From: Lobosporangium transversale
Lineage: Eukaryota > Mortierellomycota > Mortierellomycetes > Mortierellales > Mortierellaceae
NCBI RefSeq assembly: GCF_002105155.1
Contig: NW_019028986.1
Location: 512,501 to 576,500 of the forward strand
Direction of reading: 5' to 3'
DNA length: 64,000 bases
A model generated the notes under the pieces. That model had not been told where the DNA came from. It ran no database searches and saw only the letters and a program-made list of their open reading frames with translations. The position numbers and the translations under genes are program-made. Positions 34,678 to 47,755 of the stretch are shown here, piece by piece (position 1 is the first letter of the stretch; each line of letters opens with the position of its first letter).

Positions 34678-37320
34678 GAACGAGCGTCAGGATCGGTGGG
34701 TGTGGGAAGCAAAGAAAGAATAATAAATGACTGGTATTGTTTGTATCGATTGTGATCGAGTAGATAAGATCAAATAAAAAGAGAGAAGGGAGGAAAGGGG
34801 GCGAGGGGAAGATGAGAATAGAGGGAAGAATGAATAGATAATGGAGATAGAAGGGAAGGAAGGAAGAGAAGGAAAAGGGAAAGAGAAAAAGAAAAAGAAA
34901 AAGAATAAAAGAAAGATGACTAGTTAGTATCATGCACGATTGGGATGCGCTGGTACGATTTTTTTTGACATGATTTTTTTTTTGTGGTCAATCTGGTAAG
35001 ATGCAAGACGACGGTAAGGTTGATAGACAGGAGTAGAGCAACACAAGACACATCCGAACACAAAAAGTAGAGTTTGCAGATGCATATGCATTGTGTATGC
35101 CAGAGAATAAGAGTCAAAGGGGGAAGGAGTCAACAGATGAGTGGCATGGGTGGTCCGTGGTCCGAAGGTGAGGGAAACAGAACAAAAGCAAGATATCCAG
35201 CTTTTTTTTTTTTTTTTTTTTTTCGCCTCCTTTTTTTCCCAGGTACAATGAAGAGTACAGAATGGAGTAGAACAGAACACAGAGGGTCGCCATCGTGGTA
35301 TAATTGAGCGCCACTTTTTTTAAAGGATAAAAAAAAAAATAAAAAAATAAAGAGCTCTCATGTTGATGGATACCTTGTCCAAGTATGAAGGTGATGTCAA
35401 CAGTTGTGATGGTGTATGGCATAGAGTAAGTATGCAACAGCATGAAGTAGGGAAACGGGGCAACAAAATGTGCAATAAACATCACATTCTCTCTCACAAA
35501 GCATATTCTTGCACATTACGTCTGTAAGGAAAGTGGTGGGACAAGTTGGATGACAAAAAAAAACAAAAGAAATTGCTGTGGGCGTGGCTATAAAAGGAGC
35601 GCTCCTCCGAAATTTGGTACCTGAACGAAACGTAAAGACAAATTAAATAAACAATTGAATAGAACACTCAAAGCCCGTTCTAGGTGTTGGATCGATAAGG
35701 GAATAGATGAGAAAGACCGAATGTGTGAAGGCGAAGAGAGAAAAAAAAAAAAAAAAAAAAAAAAAAAGAGTCAATGCTCCAAGCCAAGTGTTCAAATGTC
35801 AAAATAGACAAGTGGGTAAATAGTAAGAATGGTATTATTTTTCCTCATCCCTTAGATGTAAAACAGTCTTTCAGTAACTTTGTGTATCCGACTGAATGCA
35901 TGTGGCACGTACACAGTAACCGATAGAGTTTTCCCCGTTTTCTTTCCCAGCCGACCTTAAAAAAATAAAAAAATAAAAAAAAAAAGCCTTGCTGTAACAT
36001 TCAAAATCAGAGCTGTGTCTGTGTATGTGTGCATTTGATTCTGCAGCCCATACAGACACAAGATAAAAAATAATAAGAATAAGAATAAGAATAAGGGGTA
36101 GGAAGAAGACTAAAGACGAATGTTGGTTGCACTGCTTCTTTTTTTTTTTTTGGCTTTATGCTTTTTGAGCTTTTTTTTTTTTTTTTGGAAGTTACTGACG
36201 ACACGAATGGTAGAGAGGGTGTAGTGGCGGTGAAGTATTGATGGAGGGATAAATGTGTGTAGTTGCAACAGTGGTAGCAGTAGTGGGAGTGGTAGTAGGA
36301 GTGCCTTGGTAGTAAATGTAATTATTCCCGAGGGAAGAGGAGAGACGAATAGATTTTGACATAGTCTAGCGCGCCTAGCGCCTTTTTCTCCTCTTCCCTT
36401 CCACTTTTACTCTTTTTGTTTCCATCCACCCCTTGCGCTTTCACTGCTTATTTTTTTTATTTTTTTTTGTCTCATTGGGTCCTGGAATGTGTGAATGATG
36501 TGTCTCTGTGAAGGTACAATTTTACGATTGAATTTGATTCATCGATTCAAAATCATTTAACCATCTCCAGTTGTACTCTAAATGAATAGATCAGTCCTAA
36601 AGGTTTACAACCTCATTCTTCTGCATGGATGCACATAAACCCTTTCTTTCTCTTCAAATACAAACATCGATAAAACAATATTGGTATAATCCACAAACAC
36701 AGCAAGGCTTGGTTGGGAAAGTTTGGAGGAGGGGTCTTTTGTGGAATGAGGTGTGGAATATATCAACCAAAAGAAAACAGCTTCATCGCATCCTAGACTC
36801 TGTTACTTACCGCAAAGGAGAGCACTTTTAAAAAATAATGGCGATACTACTGGATATTGGCGCAGTAGACAGCAGAGCGTGTTAAAAATCGTGGCCCGGA
36901 TGGAGTATTAGATGTATAAATTATTAAATAGTAATATTAAGGGAGTATTAATAGTAAAAATAAAATTGAATAAAATAAAAATAAAAAAATTGCAATTGTG
37001 ATTGTGGCAGAGAGAAAGGAAAAAACGTAAAGAGTGAGTAATGGTAATATCAAGGAAGGTTACAAAATTAGAATCGATCAAGTATCGAAAACGAAAGATG
37101 AAAGAAAAAAGTAAATCGAGTAAAGGTGTTGATTGGAAAGAGAGGAGGATGAAGAGAGGAAAAGACGAAAGGAAAAGGGATGAAAATGAAAGGAAAGGAA
37201 AGGAAAGAAAGAAAGAAAGAAGAAAGAGAAGAGAAGACATTGGTTAGTTTTTTTCCTCTTCGCATGCATTTCATCGGTACCATTGGCCTAGTCAAGGCGT
37301 CACATCGTGTTGAATGTGGA
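34678..37320. promoter_or_regulatory. Proximal upstream region of the StuA-like gene
   Basis: Plus-strand purine blocks (34770-34915 and 37090-37240) are C/T-rich on the minus sense strand, the composition seen upstream of other genes in this window. Several A and T runs are present. No exon is recognised. Regulators of this family often have long leaders and promoters, so part of this stretch may be transcribed 5' UTR; this is inference. Confidence 0.4.
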
Positions 37321-38249
37321 TGGTTTGAAGAAAAAAAAAAAAAAGGGCTGAAATAGGAGTAACCCGAGTAAATTTATGTATGTTGTTCAGGAACGATGAA
37401 CAACAGAATTCTTCTTGTTTGCTTTTGCCATGAGCCATCGGTCAAGTTCATTCGCCACTCTGCCGAGATGGTAAAAACAGCATTGAGGATCATTCTTCTT
37501 TTGTTTTCTGTTTTTGGCTTTTTGGTTTAGGATGTTGCACAGGAACAGGAATGCTACACCAAGTTCTGGCTCACACTATGAAGACAACGCAAACATCTGT
37601 GCTCCATATTCAACCTTCACTCAAAAGTGCAAATCAACCTTACATCTTTTTCTTTTTCTTTCTCTTTCTTTTTTTTTCCTTCTTCTCTTTCTTCTTTTTC
37701 TTTCCTCTCCCCTGCTCATCATCCTTATCACTATCTCTCATTGATGCATTCGAAAAGATTTAAGAAAGCTCTGTAACAGAAATCTTAAAGCCGTTATGAA
37801 AGTGAAATGAAGTAAAAATAAAGTATGGATGAGACGCGTTGCCGAGTGAGGTAATAGAGTGTGATGGAACAGTAATATGTGCGACAGGAAAGAGGAATGC
37901 GTGATCTATATGATCGAGGTTCAGTAGCATAATAGCATGAATATGAATTGAGAGACGACCTGACAAGTCCAAGGTCGAGAATGAATAGGTAGAGGGTTGT
38001 TTGTTTGTTGTTTTGTTGGTGGTGCAGAATGTCCTTTTCTGACGCGTGCTCCGCAGGAGTCGCTAACTGCAACTTACTAGAAAGAGAGTGGTGGGCAGGG
38101 CAACAAGGTTTTTTCGACAACAAAACGCACACACACAAATAAAACCTGTCGCTGTGCATGAGCATACGACGAGGGCATCTAAGAGCTAAGAGCGAGAGGC
38201 ATGATAGTGCATGCAGAGATGAACCGCGCTTCTCTCCCCTCCCACCCCT

Positions 38250-38280
<31 letters not shown>

Positions 38281-38984
38281 CCTTCCCATTTCCGTTTCCC
38301 ATTCGTACCATGCCATGCCGTCCCATCTCTTCCTCTCTTCCCAGTTTGCTCTCTTTTTTTTATATTTGTTACATATAGTTGTTATAATATAAATTTTTAT
38401 ATAATCATTATTGCTGTTGTTTGTTGTTTGCACCCCATTCCACATTGCACCATCCCGTGGAATACCATCCAACCAAACATTCAGTCTCGACTGTATCTCA
38501 GTCCGCGGATCCCCATCAGCCTCTTCACAATGTCTCTCCAAGGTTTGCTCCAGAATATATACTTTTGTAAAATATAAAATAAAATAAAATAAAAAAATAA
38601 ATAACTAAATAAAATTATGAAAATACAAGGTGTACCCAAGAAGGAATGAAATGATTGATTATTTTGCGCATTGTGACAAAGCAACAGAAAAGGCAAGACA
38701 ATCCTCAAATGAACAGGCTGTGTGACGTTGGGCATTTACAAAAAAAAAAAAAAAAGGCATGAGCTCAAAGGAGAGAAAGAATAAACGGGAGTAAAATAAA
38801 AAAAGGGAAACGGCAAATGCGGAATAGGGAGATTTCTCCAACGGGATAGGAAGGAGGCAGGGACAATAAACAGAGCAAAGATTTGTACTTTGTCATAAAA
38901 TACATTATAAAAAAAATAGAAAAAAAAAAAAAAAAGTGATACAAATGCAGTAACAGTGGCGATCTGCTTCGCGTCAACCTTTTT

Positions 38985-39017
<33 letters not shown>

Positions 39018-39223
39018 CAACAAACCTTTTGTTCAAATATAAAAAGGAGTAAACTTATACTTCTTGGTTCTAGATGACAAAGTAATATTATATAAATTGG
39101 TTTGGTCAGTTTTGATTCAATTATTATAAAAATAAAAAAATAAAAATAAAAAAAAAAGCAAAATGGATGAAGGGAGCTTCAGTTGAATACTAAGCGCCTC
39201 TTTTTTGTCTGGGCTTGTAACAC

Positions 39224-39256
<33 letters not shown>

Positions 39257-40985
39257 AAAGTGGCGAGGGATATCTGCTCTACCAGAGCATAAAGATGGGA
39301 TCAAATAATCAACAACAACAACACCAACAACAACAACAACAACAATAGCAATAACAAAAGTCAGGAGGCGACAATGGTATGAAAATAGACACCAGAAAAG
39401 AGATGGACAGCAAGTAGTAAACTGAACCAAACTCCCAGCAATTCACTGTTGTTGTACCAAATAATCAATGAGATGGATCAGTAAACGGCTACTGGAGTAT
39501 AAAAAAAAAAGGGGGGCAATAAGGCAAACTTAAGCGATCATGGCAAACTTAAGCAACCATGGTGACCACAGCAAACTTTATAAGCTTGCAAGGTAATACA
39601 GAAAAAAGGGACTGTTTGCAGAGGGATTGAAGATGTAGAAGAGCAAACGCGGAACAAAAAAAAAAAAAAAAAATTGCCTGAGAAAAGGATAATAAGAGAG
39701 AGGATGAAGAGCCGAGAAGCCGGGTGATTTACTTCAAGGAGGTGATTAGGAGGTTATTTTGCAACTGAAAAATAAAAAAATAAAAAAAAGGTTATGCTAT
39801 GATATGTAGGCTTGTGCATATGTTCGCATATTTTGACAAGCATCTTCTACATTGTCTTATCCATTTTGTCCGCTGCATTTACTTTGCTTTTTTCAGATCC
39901 TATACGTTGCAGCAACACGTCAACAACGGATAGTCAACGAATATTGTCGGATGTGGAGAAATAAGTCCAGGGCAAGATAAAAAAAAAAAAAAAAGAAATT
40001 GCCAATAAGGTAGACAAGGATAAGAAGAGTTTTGGAGAAGAAGATAAGGGCTAAAAACCAAGCATATAATATATGTATAAAATAAAATAAAAAAAAAAAA
40101 TAGGAAAAGGAAAAGGAAAAAGAAAAAGAAAAAAGAAAAAAGAAAAACAAATACCATGCAATAGTCCAAGACAACCTCAATGAGAGAGAAAAGTGGTACA
40201 CTTGATACGAAGAAAGAAATACAATAAAGTAATAATAAATAGAATAATAAAAAAGAATAGAATAATAACTATAAAAGCATGAAAAGGAGAAGGAAACGAG
40301 GGGATGAAAGTGTACAAAAAAAAAAAAAAAAAAAAAAAAAGAGGATGGTTGCTATCTTTTTATAGTCGCCCAGGACTGGGTCCTGGATGGAATGGGTGTT
40401 TTTTTTTTTATTTTATTTTTTTTCGTCTATTTCCATTCTATGCTTTCGCTCAATTCATGCTCAGGATGGTGCTCATAATTATTTTCGCCACTGACTTTTT
40501 TCTCTTGGTCGTCAGAAAGTCCAAACGAGGGTGCATCCTTTCTCGCTCTTTCTCTCTCTCTATGGAAGCTACATTCAGCGGTGTTTTTTAATTGTTTAAG
40601 CCTTAATCAGTACAGTTCTACTTTTAACTCAAATGCAGGGACGGACTGATATCCATTGCAAAAACAAAGTCTCGTAGAGTTTGAGCGAATTAGTTGCACC
40701 AGGGTTGAGGTCGTTCATGCAACAATCAGAATTTGTCAACAAGGCTGGTAATCGCAAGATCAAGCATTTTGGAGTGCATTTTGATGTGGAAACGGATATG
40801 GTTCGTTCAGCCTCAATATAGGGACACAGCATTTGACAAAAAAAAAAAAAAAAAAAAAAAAAGCGAGGAAGGGCTCATTTCAGACAAAAAAAAACTTTTT
40901 AACTCGCATGGAAACGACTTGCCGTAAGGAGTATAAAGAAGAAAAAGAAATGGCAACATGCAGATATACTTTCAGCATAGGGACG

Positions 40986-41020
<35 letters not shown>

Positions 41021-44000
41021 TGGATAAGACAAATGTTTATCATTTACGAAGCAAACCATGCAAAACAAACAGATGACTTGCAAAAGGGAAAATAATGGCA
41101 AAGTTTCAAGGGCTAGAAAGGGGTGAAGGGGACAGGGAGGCGAGAAACGGGCACAAATGATAAGTTAACGAAACACTGAGAAGAAAGAAGTAGAGATCAG
41201 TGAGCGGACGATATTCAGCATGGTTCTTTGAGGCAATATACAGGGCTATTGACAGAGTAGATGGATAGCTGAGCTGGAGGGTCCAATGTCTTTGTATGAT
41301 AAGAGATGACCCTCAAAAGTAAACCAATAGCTCCTTTAAATCGAGTATAGATCATTATATTAGTAATAGAGTCTTGACCATTGACAACCATTGATGAAAA
41401 CGGCGCTACGACATACAAGCACAATAGTATATACCATGAGTGCGCAAGCATCACAATCATAAAGCAAAATGCTGTGTTGTTAGGTCACGATGAAACCTTT
41501 TGCACATAAACAAATTATAGCAGTTATTTTAGTATATCCTCTATGCCCTCTTGGTTCCAACTTGCGACAATAAAAAATCGAACATGACATCCCTTTCCTT
41601 ATGCCCCAAACTTGGACATCAAAAGAAATGATTGATTTGTTTAACCGTTAAACCAAAATCATAAGAACACATAAAGTTGCACCATCATAGAGTTTACAGT
41701 GCATGTGGGGGGATCGACACTGCGTAATACCCTGCTGCTACTGTAATCAATCGTTGATAGTGGTTGGAGGAAAATTTTTTTTTCTCTTACTCAATCCATT
41801 CTCATATTTCCTAGTTGCTGCTGTGGAAGGAAAATAAAAGAGAGAGAGAGAGAGAAAAGAAACTGCTGCAGTGTTACTGAGGTTGTGCATGTTAGTTGAT
41901 TTACACACCTCACTAGATGACCGTTTTTTACCAACTTCCTGCGAGGATCGACCTGTGTGCTGCTGCACATTACAGCGCAATAAAAAATAAAAAATAAAAA
42001 AAAAAAAAACATTTCTACAGAACCAAGGTTGGCATTTGCATTCTTTTTCCAGGTCTAGTCATGACCATTGACGCTCTCTTTTAAGATCTGCTCCAAGCTG
42101 CAGTTACTAGGCGTATTGTGCACGCACGCTTTGATCCATCAAAGTCTGACCAACCAAAATGTCACACAGGATTTTAAGGAGAAGGAAAGTATATATTATT
42201 GAATTCATTGTTAGTGTAAATGGTAACTGTCCTAAATTCATAGTTCTGTACTCTTTTAAAGATATGATTAACTCAATCAATTTAATATATATATATATTT
42301 GTATACTTGTATACATGTATTATAAATGTTAGTCTTACCGTAAATTTATACCACTTGAAGTAAAATTTTGGCCGGAGAAATCTTGCATGTGCATCTCTTT
42401 TTTGCTGTCGTCCTGCCATTCCACGGGAAGTATTTCGCTTGAGTCCCAGATATTTCCCAGTTTTTTTTCTTTTTTTTATTTAGTCATAAAGGAGACTTCA
42501 TCTGAAAAAGAAGAAAAACAATGTTGGAAGAAACGGAGGAAGTCTTTGAGCATGTATTAAAAACAAAGTGCATAAGTATGTACTCTTGTTGCTCACAATC
42601 ACTCATCACATTTGCACATGTATGTCGTATAGTTCGAGATGTCTAAAAGTGGGTACAGCAACTGTGCCAAATTGTAAGCGACCGCCATGGACCCTGCCTC
42701 ATTACATGCTCCCCGATCCGGATGCTCAACAAAGACCATGTACTTTTTTATTGTTGTTATCGTAATTTTTTATCACTCTCAAATCTTCTTCTATTTTAGA
42801 GCACTCTAGGACTCCTAGTCGCGACTAAGATTCATCGTCCATTGCTGTATACATACACCAAAGCCTTGTGATGTCCATTGTCTGGATCAGATGCATCTTT
42901 TTAGGTGAGCCAGATTGCACCAATGGTTCTTTCTGCTTTTAATGTAGCTACCAATCGATAAAAAAAAAAAAAAAAAAAAAAAGATATTTATCATATGTAT
43001 TGGTTACATGCTACTCAATCATGCAAACTTTTTTTTGGACCTGTCCGCCCTTTTTCGCCCCTTTCATGCCTTCTCTTTCTTTCCGAAGCTTCGCATGGTG
43101 TTTTTTTTGTTTCTTTGCAAAGTTGTACAGAAGAAGATGCATGAATCTAAAGTGATTGGGTGACTTTTGGAGACAGGAATGTATTACACATTTAAAAAGT
43201 CGTAATGACAAATCACCTATACGCCATCAATTCCATTCATGTCAAAAAATGATAACAAGACGATGATGGATAACAACAAATAAGAAAAAGTCCGAGACTC
43301 GTGTTGTAGACTTGATTTTTTTTTTTTTTTTTTTTTACAAGTATACATTCCTCAGACGCGCAGACTACAATCTCTCCTTTTTTTTTTTTTTGCCCCTCTT
43401 TCCCTCTACCCCTGCCTACCAAGAAGTTGGGTGAGGAGGAGGAAGAAGATGCACACAACTTTTACTCTCATTACTCTCAAGCTCATTCAGTCATATGTTC
43501 AGATATTCTAGCTCTTTCTTATGCTTCTTATCCGCATTTGCTCTCATGGCGCAACAAACTTTCCTTTTTTTTTTTTTTGAAGAGACAGAAGACTTGAGTT
43601 GTTCGTTTCTTCAGCGTATTATCATTGGTGTATGGACAAGATTCAACTATGCTTCCCAAAGGGTATGGGATGATCTTAATTTTGTTTTTAGACATCATGA
43701 ACAGACTTGGCTTGGAATGTGATACCCATCATGCAGGTCGGCTGTTGCATCTCGAGAGCATCACTCAAGTACAACGAATGGGAACGTTATTTTCTCATAT
43801 ACAAAAGAAAAAAGAAAAAAGAAACGGCTGTCGTGAATCAAAGGGGCACGAATGTATGCATTCCTCGTATAAATATAACATGTATCAAGAAACTATTCTG
43901 CCCAAAGTTTTTTTAACCGAGCTATTGTTAACTGTCATTTCGTCTTGTTAGCAAGAAACTTATCAACGTCTGTGTGTTTTTTTTTTTTTTGTTTAAGTGA

Positions 44001-45864
44001 GCCTTTGAGGCATGGCGTATTTAACTTTGTTATTTCAAGTGGACTGTACTCGAAAGTTTAAAACAGCTCACCCGTTCTGTCAGGAACAATTAGTGGACGG
44101 AGTGCTGTCATGATTCACCGAAATAAATTTCTAAGGTCAACCTTGGGTATAAATATTTTTTATGTTTACGTGGAGAGAACTCTGCATCGTTTCTAACAGC
44201 TTAGACACACGCACTCACATACATACTCACACACACAACTGTATATATATATATATATGAATAGATATATATATATATATATCAGTGTCAGTCTAAGCTT
44301 TAAACTCAATCCCCCAAGTCTTTTTATTTTATTGGCTCCTCCTTCCCCTGGACGACTATAGTTGCTATCCAATGACATGTGCGTTATTAAGGTGTTCTCA
44401 AAGTATGCTCAGAGGAAGAATGTAATTTTCCGAAATATTTTTCAGAGGCTCAAAGAGCTGCCATTCCAACATTCTCCTCTACCCCCCAAAAACAAAAAAA
44501 AAAAATACTTAAAGTCAAGTCAAAGTTCGGAGCCACCATCCAAACTACTGTTGCTGCTAGAGATATTTATTTAATTGTTATTGACGCAGGTTGGCGTGAC
44601 AATATCCTTACTTATATATATGTATATTATACGAAGCATTTGCTGTGCTTGTGCATACTCTTGCATTTACAACACATTACACGCACTACATGTAGGGAAC
44701 ACAGCATGTTCATTACACATAAACTTTTCGTTGTCAAAGAACACAATGATTGTCCCGCGGAGGGAGATGTTTATGCAAAAAAAAAAAAGCCAACAAAAAC
44801 AAAAGTGCTGTTTATATACACAAATTTGAAAAGTTTACTTGCTGCAGGGTCCTATTGTCAAAAAAAGGTAGTATGATTACACACCATCACACTGATTAAA
44901 AAGATGTTGAACAAAAGGAAGAAAATACCCAAGCTTCATCTTTTTTTTTATTTTTTTTTTATTTTTATTTTTATTTTTATTTTTATTTTTATTTTTTATT
45001 TTTTTTTATTCACAGCTCTGCTACTAAAGTCTGAACAAAAATGCAACCAATGGAAATGCTAAATTTCTCTAGCCATTTTTTTTTTTTAACTTCTCTTGGT
45101 AATGAGTCAGAACAAGTTTTAATATGAGGATTTCTCTGAGTAGGGTTCTAGAGTATGCGTAAACACATGAAGGAATAGAAGATAGGAAACAAGGCATCTA
45201 AAAGCCTTTGTAGGGGTTATCTTGGCATGTGAGCACGTGAGTAAAAATATATATATATATGATACTTTGTTTTGTCAGAGATGGGATGGGATATTGTTAT
45301 CAATATGATCTATCTATCAATCTGTTATAGACATGCTATTTGGTGAAAAGAAAGAGAGGGACAAAAAAGACGGAAAGGAGGACAAAGGGGAAAGAAAGGA
45401 AGGAAAGAAAAAAGGCTTGATATTGATTCATGAAGGCTGAGTCACTTACTTACACCTTTTTGCTGACGCGATCTTTAGCAAGGAATGCATATAAATTTAT
45501 CATTCAACTCAATCATTAGGTGGCTCAGCATTCTCTTTCTGACTCGAGTCTTGAATACGATGAATCATTTTTTTCTTTTAAGGTTCGGAATCATGTCACA
45601 TGATCCTCGCATGATATGAATGGCCGGCCCACTTTTCCTGCAATATTTCAGTGACAGCACGCACGCCAATTTGTGCACGGGTACGATTACTCACACTATA
45701 ACTGTACTATATTACTCTACTGCTGTGTCTCAAAGCTAGAGAGTGTGGAAGTGGGTTTTTATAAAAGACGTTCACATGAGCATCAACTTCTTCTTCTTCT
45801 TCAATTCTTTTCTCTCATTCTTGTAAACGCTTCAGACAATTCTTTATAATCAATCTCTTTCAAA
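37321..45864. other. 8.5 kb stretch without a supported gene
   Basis: Both strands carry only short frames, most of them Lys-, Phe- or Ser-only translations of homopolymers. Features seen are A/T runs of 20 or more bases (for example about 38252-38280, 38986-39017, 40988-41018), a CAA repeat (39309-39347), (TA)n (about 44240-44283) and an ATTTTT repeat (44950-45010). Two frames at 43495-43951 have mixed composition but no domain and overlap each other. No tRNA B-box, rRNA or transposon motif was recognised. The right 300 bases are CT-rich (cttcttcttcttc, about 45789) and probably the promoter of the gene at 45865. Confidence 0.5.
44950..45010. repeat. ATTTTT hexanucleotide tandem repeat
   Basis: Seven or more imperfect copies of ATTTTT lie within a wholly A/T stretch. 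Confidence 0.85.
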
Positions 45865-47016
45865 ATGACTCTCATCAGCGCCCCAACTCCTCTCATTCCT
45901 CTTTATCCTTATCCTTGCATCCATTCTCAACCTCAAGAAGAACGCTCTTACTCTCAACCCGTTTCCTCGGGCCTGTCCTGGCTCCACCAGCCAACGGTGA
46001 CAGCGCCCGAACTCGCTACTACGACTTCTACCACTTCTGCTGTTTCCTCTAACCAGACACGCTCGCAAAAGTACCGTACACTTGCATCTATCCGCCTTTA
46101 CTCCAACAACAGCAACAGCAACTATTACAATAATAATGATAACAACAATAACGATTGTTCTGTCGCACCTCTTTCGCCTTCAGTCAAACCCACACCTCTT
46201 GACAGTCTCTCCCTTGAGCATCATAGTATTACAGTCGCTGCTGATGTTGCTGCCGCTGTAGGTTTAACAAAGTCAGCCTCCAGCATCACTAGTGCTATTC
46301 AGGACATGGACAACAGCCATGGCACCTGCTTCTTAACCTGGATCCACAACCCTGCTAATCTCGATTATATCTCGCTTCGCCTCCGACCGCTTTGTCTCGA
46401 ATATCCTCTTGTGGATGTGGCAAATGTTTTACGTTGGATCGGCGCAGATTGGTCTTCTGCAGATTGCAAAGCTCTTTTCAGGGCTGTGACTCAATCTTGG
46501 GATCAGGGCAAGAGACGCATGTTGGCCTTCTTGCTTATCCGAGACGAAGAAATGAGACAGAAGGCTAAATCAAAGCTCGTGGAATTTGCTCAAAAATCAA
46601 GAGCCGCTAAAACCCTTCACCACCAATACCAGCAGCGCCAGCATCAGCATCAACTCCGTCGCCCTATTCAGCCGCAGCAGCCGCAGTTGCAATCGCAGCA
46701 ACAAACTCTTTTTCAGCAACGTGAGCACCATCTCCAACAACTCCAATCACCCTCAGCTTTGGCTGAAGACAACTCTGTAGAGGGCATTGGAGCTGTAGGG
46801 GATGTTGGGGATGTTGGGGATGTAGGAGATGTACGAGCTAATGCTCCTTCCTCTCTCGAAATGTCAACCTTGGAGGAAATTGTAGCCTCTTCTATCATCA
46901 CTGGTATCGATATATCAGATGCTATTTTATCATGGCAGTCCAACAATTCCCGCGTCTCCAAGACAACAGAAACTGCTGCCCGTGGTCTTTATCAGCACCG
47001 CTATTCTCCCTATTAG
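45865..47016 (+). CDS. Orphan single-exon protein with Gln-rich and VGD-repeat tail
   Basis: The 383-aa frame starts at ATG 45865 in a good context (caaaATGac) after a CT-rich leader. Residues 1-115 are Ser/Thr/Asn-rich. Residues about 150-240 look like a folded helical domain with many aromatic residues (CFLTWIHNPANLDYISLRLR, ANVLRWIGADWSSADCKALF, AVTQSWDQGKRRMLAFLLI). A Gln/His-rich linker follows, then a fourfold VGD repeat (46795-46835) and a short helical end. I do not recognise the family. The SWDQGKRRMLAFLLIRDEEM helix recalls small regulatory domains but no name is justified. Confidence 0.7.
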   Translation: MTLISAPTPLIPLYPYPCIHSQPQEERSYSQPVSSGLSWLHQPTVTAPELATTTSTTSAVSSNQTRSQKYRTLASIRLYSNNSNSNYYNNNDNNNNDCSVAPLSPSVKPTPLDSLSLEHHSITVAADVAAAVGLTKSASSITSAIQDMDNSHGTCFLTWIHNPANLDYISLRLRPLCLEYPLVDVANVLRWIGADWSSADCKALFRAVTQSWDQGKRRMLAFLLIRDEEMRQKAKSKLVEFAQKSRAAKTLHHQYQQRQHQHQLRRPIQPQQPQLQSQQQTLFQQREHHLQQLQSPSALAEDNSVEGIGAVGDVGDVGDVGDVRANAPSSLEMSTLEEIVASSIITGIDISDAILSWQSNNSRVSKTTETAARGLYQHRYSPY

Positions 47017-47532
47017 CAAATACAATCCCTCTTTTTTTTTTTTTTTTTTTCACAAGTCCTTACTGGTTCTTTAAAACTACCAGTCCATTCCATCCAATTT
47101 TTTTTTTTTTTTTTTTTTTTTTTTCCTCTCTTTTCTTTTCTTCTTTTCTATTGCAATGAACGAAGTTTAGCAACGACCTTTTTTTTTTTTTATTTTTTAT
47201 TTTTTTACTTTTTCTTTTTAGTGTGTCAAACACAAATACATGTAGTTTGAGATATGAACAATCAAAACATGACATTAACTCAATAAAATAAAAGTATATG
47301 ATGCCCTAATGACCCCTGTTATTGTTAAGGAATACGAATGCAAGTAAAATGAATGAACGTCTTCCTAAATTCCTAGACTTTGTAATATTCAAAAATGTTC
47401 ATGTTGGTGGCGTGCCCAGTCAGTCAAGACAGACGTTCGAATAGCATCTGTATCTGTCCGTTGTATTTTTTTTTTTTTTTGTTGTGTTCCCAGGAATCCA
47501 TCGCCCCGCAGCAGCTTACAAAAGCTTGGCGC

Positions 47533-47569
<37 letters not shown>

Positions 47570-47720
47570 TTTTTAATTTATATTATTTTTAATAGTAAAC
47601 AAGGTTGACTTTATTAATACATGTATTATGTATGTCCCACATCCACCTCTGCAAAGCTCTCGACGAGAATGACAGTAAAAATAATAATAACAATGGTAAT
47701 AAAGCGACAAAACAAGCTCG

Positions 47721-47751
<31 letters not shown>
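47017..47751. other. Convergent 3' UTR region with long T runs
   Basis: This lies between the stop codons of the orphan gene (plus) and the Hel2-like gene (minus). It has T runs at about 47031-47050, 47099-47124, 47536-47567 and 47722-47753. The last ends at the Hel2-like stop codon. An AATAAA-like element is at about 47281. No gene is seen. Confidence 0.5.

Positions 47752-47755
<4 letters not shown>

Noticed and set aside
43495-43951. Two overlapping plus-strand frames in the long gap
   Set aside because: They overlap in different frames, contain homopolymer-derived Phe and Lys runs, and show no motif or splice pattern.
36600-45860. tRNA, rRNA or CRISPR in the long gap
   Set aside because: I looked for B-box-like GGTTCNANNCC and for spaced direct repeats and saw none. 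A covariance-model scan (tRNAscan-SE, Infernal) would be decisive.
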